This document shows, piece by piece, positions 7,883 through 9,290 of a stretch of 9,290 nt of DNA (position 1 is the first letter of the stretch; every line of letters begins with the position of its first letter). The position numbers and the translations under genes were made by a program. The stretch covers positions 1-9,290 of the forward strand of contig JAFTRB010000200.1 of NCBI GenBank assembly GCA_017462445.1, read 5' to 3'. The notes below the pieces were generated by a model. The model was not told the origin of the DNA. It worked only from the letters and a program-made list of their open reading frames with translations, and searched no databases. Origin of the DNA: Clostridia bacterium. Its GTDB lineage: Bacteria; Bacillota_A; Clostridia; Oscillospirales; CAG-272.

Positions 7883-7908
7883 GCGACCGAGCAAGCTCGG
7901 TCGCTTTT
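7883..7908 (+). terminator. Rho-independent terminator of the M20 operon
   Basis: GCGACCGAG (7883-7891) pairs perfectly with CTCGGTCGC (7896-7904) across a CAAG loop, followed by TTTT (7905-7908) and further AT. It begins six bases after the M20 stop codon and ends three bases before the -35 box of the next promoter. Confidence 0.88.
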
Positions 7909-7911
7909 ATA

Positions 7912-7940
7912 TTGACATTTGAACGCCTTGGTAGTATAAT
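7912..7940 (+). promoter_or_regulatory. Consensus sigma-A promoter of the alpha/beta hydrolase gene
   Basis: TTGACA (7912-7917), a 17 bp spacer and TATAAT (7935-7940): both boxes are exact consensus with optimal spacing. The predicted start is near 7947, immediately followed by the ribosome site AAGGAG (7949-7954). The 5' leader is therefore very short and leaves no room for RNA-based control. Confidence 0.87.
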
Positions 7941-7963
7941 CAAAATAAAAGGAGAATGATAAA

Positions 7964-8929
7964 ATGATATTTGAAAAGCAGATAATAGATGTTTTTAAGA
8001 GCAATGTATATACTCGTCAGGACCCGCTTGGTGACATTTTTTACTATACGCATAGCGATTTTGACGGCCTTCTTGCTTCCCCCTTCGAGTTTTTGGGCAA
8101 GGAGGGGCAAAGGCTTGTCGGCAATTTCTATTACTATGGAGAGCAGCGCTTTGACAGACTTGTAATCTTCGACCACGGTATGGGAAACGGGCATATTGCA
8201 TATATGAAGGAGATTGAAAGGCTTTGTCGGGCTGGATACACCGTATTGGCGTATGACCACACGGGATGCAGATTATCAGAGGGTGAAAGCACGGGCGGAT
8301 TTGGCAAATCGTTGTCCGATTTGGACCACTGCATAAAAGCGGTAAGAGCAACCGAGGAATATAAAAATACTCCTTTATCGGTAATCGGGCATAGCTGGGG
8401 CGCATTCTCAACGATGAATATTGGCGCACTACACCCGAATATTACGCATTTGGTTGCTTTGTCGGGATTCATCTCGGTTAAGGAAATACTGAAGCAATTC
8501 TTCGGCGGACTGTTATCCTTTTATCAAAAGCCGGCGTATGAGCTGGAGCGGGAAAGCAACCCCGACTATGTGGAGTATGACGCCAGAGTATCATTGACAA
8601 AAACGAATGCAAAGGTCTTAATTATTCATTCTGAGGACGACAAGACGGTAAACGCAAGAAAGCACTTTGAGCAGCTGAAAAAAGCACTCGCCACTCGCCC
8701 GAATACACAGTTCCTTCTCTTAAAGGGTAAGGGCCACAACCCTAACTATCCCCCGGATGCGGTAAAATACAAGGACGACTTCTTTGCGGAGCTGACGCGC
8801 GCTCGCAAGGCGGGAGAGCTTGACACAGCGGAAAAGCGAGAGTCTTTTATAAAGCAATTCGATTGGGACAGAATGACCGCGCAGGACGAGGAGGTCTGGG
8901 GAGTCATTCTGGAGCATTTAGAAAGTTAA
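7964..8929 (+). CDS. Alpha/beta hydrolase (serine aminopeptidase S33/lysophospholipase-like)
   Basis: A 321-residue soluble alpha/beta-hydrolase-fold protein with no signal peptide or membrane helix, so probably cytoplasmic. Residues 1-60 precede the fold and include a short beta-rich lead-in. The oxyanion strand is VIFDHGMGNG (67-76). The nucleophile elbow is IGHSWGAF (141-148) with S144. The acid is probably D225 or D226 in IHSEDD after strand 6, and the catalytic histidine H258 in KGKGHNP, so a full Ser-Asp-His triad is present. Residues ~170-205 form a cap-like insertion. The C-terminal ~60 residues are charged and helical. Ester, thioester or peptide substrates are all possible. The start at 7964 is supported by AAGGAG nine bases upstream; the ATG at 7956 opens only a three-codon frame. 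It has its own promoter and terminator, so a link to the M20 operon is not established. Confidence 0.9.
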   Translation: MIFEKQIIDVFKSNVYTRQDPLGDIFYYTHSDFDGLLASPFEFLGKEGQRLVGNFYYYGEQRFDRLVIFDHGMGNGHIAYMKEIERLCRAGYTVLAYDHTGCRLSEGESTGGFGKSLSDLDHCIKAVRATEEYKNTPLSVIGHSWGAFSTMNIGALHPNITHLVALSGFISVKEILKQFFGGLLSFYQKPAYELERESNPDYVEYDARVSLTKTNAKVLIIHSEDDKTVNARKHFEQLKKALATRPNTQFLLLKGKGHNPNYPPDAVKYKDDFFAELTRARKAGELDTAEKRESFIKQFDWDRMTAQDEEVWGVILEHLES

Positions 8930-9023
8930 TGCGAATAACCATTTACATATATAAGTCAAATTGCGCAAAAAACTTTACACGGGTGGCTGCTTCACCCAAC
9001 ATTTCCCAACATATCATTTACAT

Positions 9024-9059
9024 AAAGGAAGCAGGAGCGTTCGCTCCTGCTTCCTTTTT
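9024..9059 (+). terminator. Rho-independent terminator of the hydrolase gene
   Basis: AAAGGAAGCAGGAGC (9024-9038) pairs perfectly over 15 bp with GCTCCTGCTTCCTTT (9043-9057) around a GTTC loop, ending in TTTTT (9055-9059). It lies 95 bases past the hydrolase stop codon. The minus-strand side ends in TTTATG, a poorer U-tract, so plus-strand termination is favoured. Confidence 0.88.
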
Positions 9060-9100
9060 CTTGGCTTACATACAATTATTCTAACCCGCACCGACCACTA

Positions 9101-9279
9101 AACACTATACTTTCCGGGTTATCTTACACGGACCGCCCTAACGCCGGTCCCTACAATACAGAACACTATACTTTACGGGTTATCCTACACTGACCGTCGT
9201 GGACGCCGGTCCCTACAATACAGAACACTATACTTTGCGAGTTATCTTACACGGACCGTCGTGGACGCCGGTCCCTACA
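9101..9279. repeat. Tandem 61-62 bp repeats with internal palindrome (about three copies)
   Basis: Copies start at 9101, 9162 and 9224, each beginning AACACTATACTTT; the first two end CTACAATACAG. Copy 1 is 61 bases and copy 2 is 62; copy 3 matches to 9279 and then diverges. Each copy contains GGACCG...CGGTCC (for example 9130-9135 and 9145-9150), able to form a short hairpin; copy 2 has lost the first G (TGACCG). The centre differs between copy 1 (CCCTAACG) and copies 2-3 (TCGTGGACG). The 11 bases after copy 3 still resemble the repeat junction, so the array probably continues beyond the window. The unit length is not a multiple of three and the region is not coding. There is no spacer structure, so it is not CRISPR. 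It may be a BIME/REP-like intergenic element. Confidence 0.85.
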
Positions 9280-9290
9280 CCACTGCCCAC

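Larger units (their letters stand above)
8930..9290. other. Non-coding region after the hydrolase gene
   Basis: This 361-base tail holds, in order, a small hairpin, GGGTG/CACCC (8981-8985 and 8993-8997), a strong terminator (9024-9059), about 40 bases with no visible structure (9060-9100) and the tandem repeats. No open frame has a ribosome site or family-like sequence. The small hairpin lacks a T-run and is not called as a terminator. Confidence 0.55.

Noticed and set aside
7956..7967. Tiny upstream frame (ATG ATA AAA TGA) overlapping the hydrolase start
   Set aside because: Its ATG is one base from the AAGGAG site, too close for initiation; it is most likely incidental.
8863..9084. A 73-codon plus-strand frame overlapping the end of the hydrolase gene
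   Set aside because: It is out of frame with the hydrolase, runs through the terminator hairpin and has no supporting ribosome site.
9101..9290. CRISPR array
   Set aside because: The repeats are contiguous 61-62 bp units with no unique spacers of regular length and no cas gene nearby.

Overview
The window looks like chromosomal DNA from a Gram-positive anaerobe of the Bacillota, most likely a gut-type Clostridia lineage (Oscillospiraceae- or Christensenellales-like). This rests on strong AGGAGG ribosome-binding sites, near-consensus sigma-A promoters with 17-18 bp spacing, AT-rich intergenic DNA with moderate-GC genes, an AsnRS of bacterial type, a giant secreted RHS/DNRLRE protein and a DUF5058-like membrane protein. 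No exact taxon can be fixed from sequence reading alone.

Layout. (1) 1-2971, minus strand: the first ~990 codons of a very large secreted protein with a signal peptide, an N-terminal beta-rich region, a DNRLRE domain and the start of an RHS/YD-type region. It runs off the left edge, so its C-terminus is not visible. Its promoter is at 3034-3063. (2) 3213-4802, minus strand: asnS with its own promoter and a strong terminator, a monocistronic housekeeping unit. (3) 4803-4849: a short divergent regulatory region with an inverted repeat exactly midway between the two -35 boxes. (4) 4850-7908, plus strand: a tight three-gene operon of two polytopic membrane proteins (the first DUF5058-like) and a membrane-anchored M20 metallohydrolase related to carboxypeptidase S/PM20D1, closed by a clean terminator. 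(5) 7912-9059, plus strand: a consensus promoter starting 3 bases after the terminator T-run, an alpha/beta hydrolase and a strong terminator. (6) 9101-9290: non-coding tandem repeats of 61-62 bp, each with a GGACCG...CGGTCC palindrome, probably continuing past the window.

How the genes work together. The operon in (4) is the most interesting unit. Two small membrane proteins translated in tandem with an amidohydrolase suggest a two-subunit importer that feeds a peptide- or N-acyl-amino-acid-like substrate to a hydrolase tethered at the inner face of the membrane. The substrate is unknown and the transporter role is inference. The alpha/beta hydrolase is a separate transcription unit and need not be related. 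The RHS-type protein is a surface or secreted factor whose function would be decided by the part outside the window. No tRNA, rRNA, CRISPR array, transposase or riboswitch was found.
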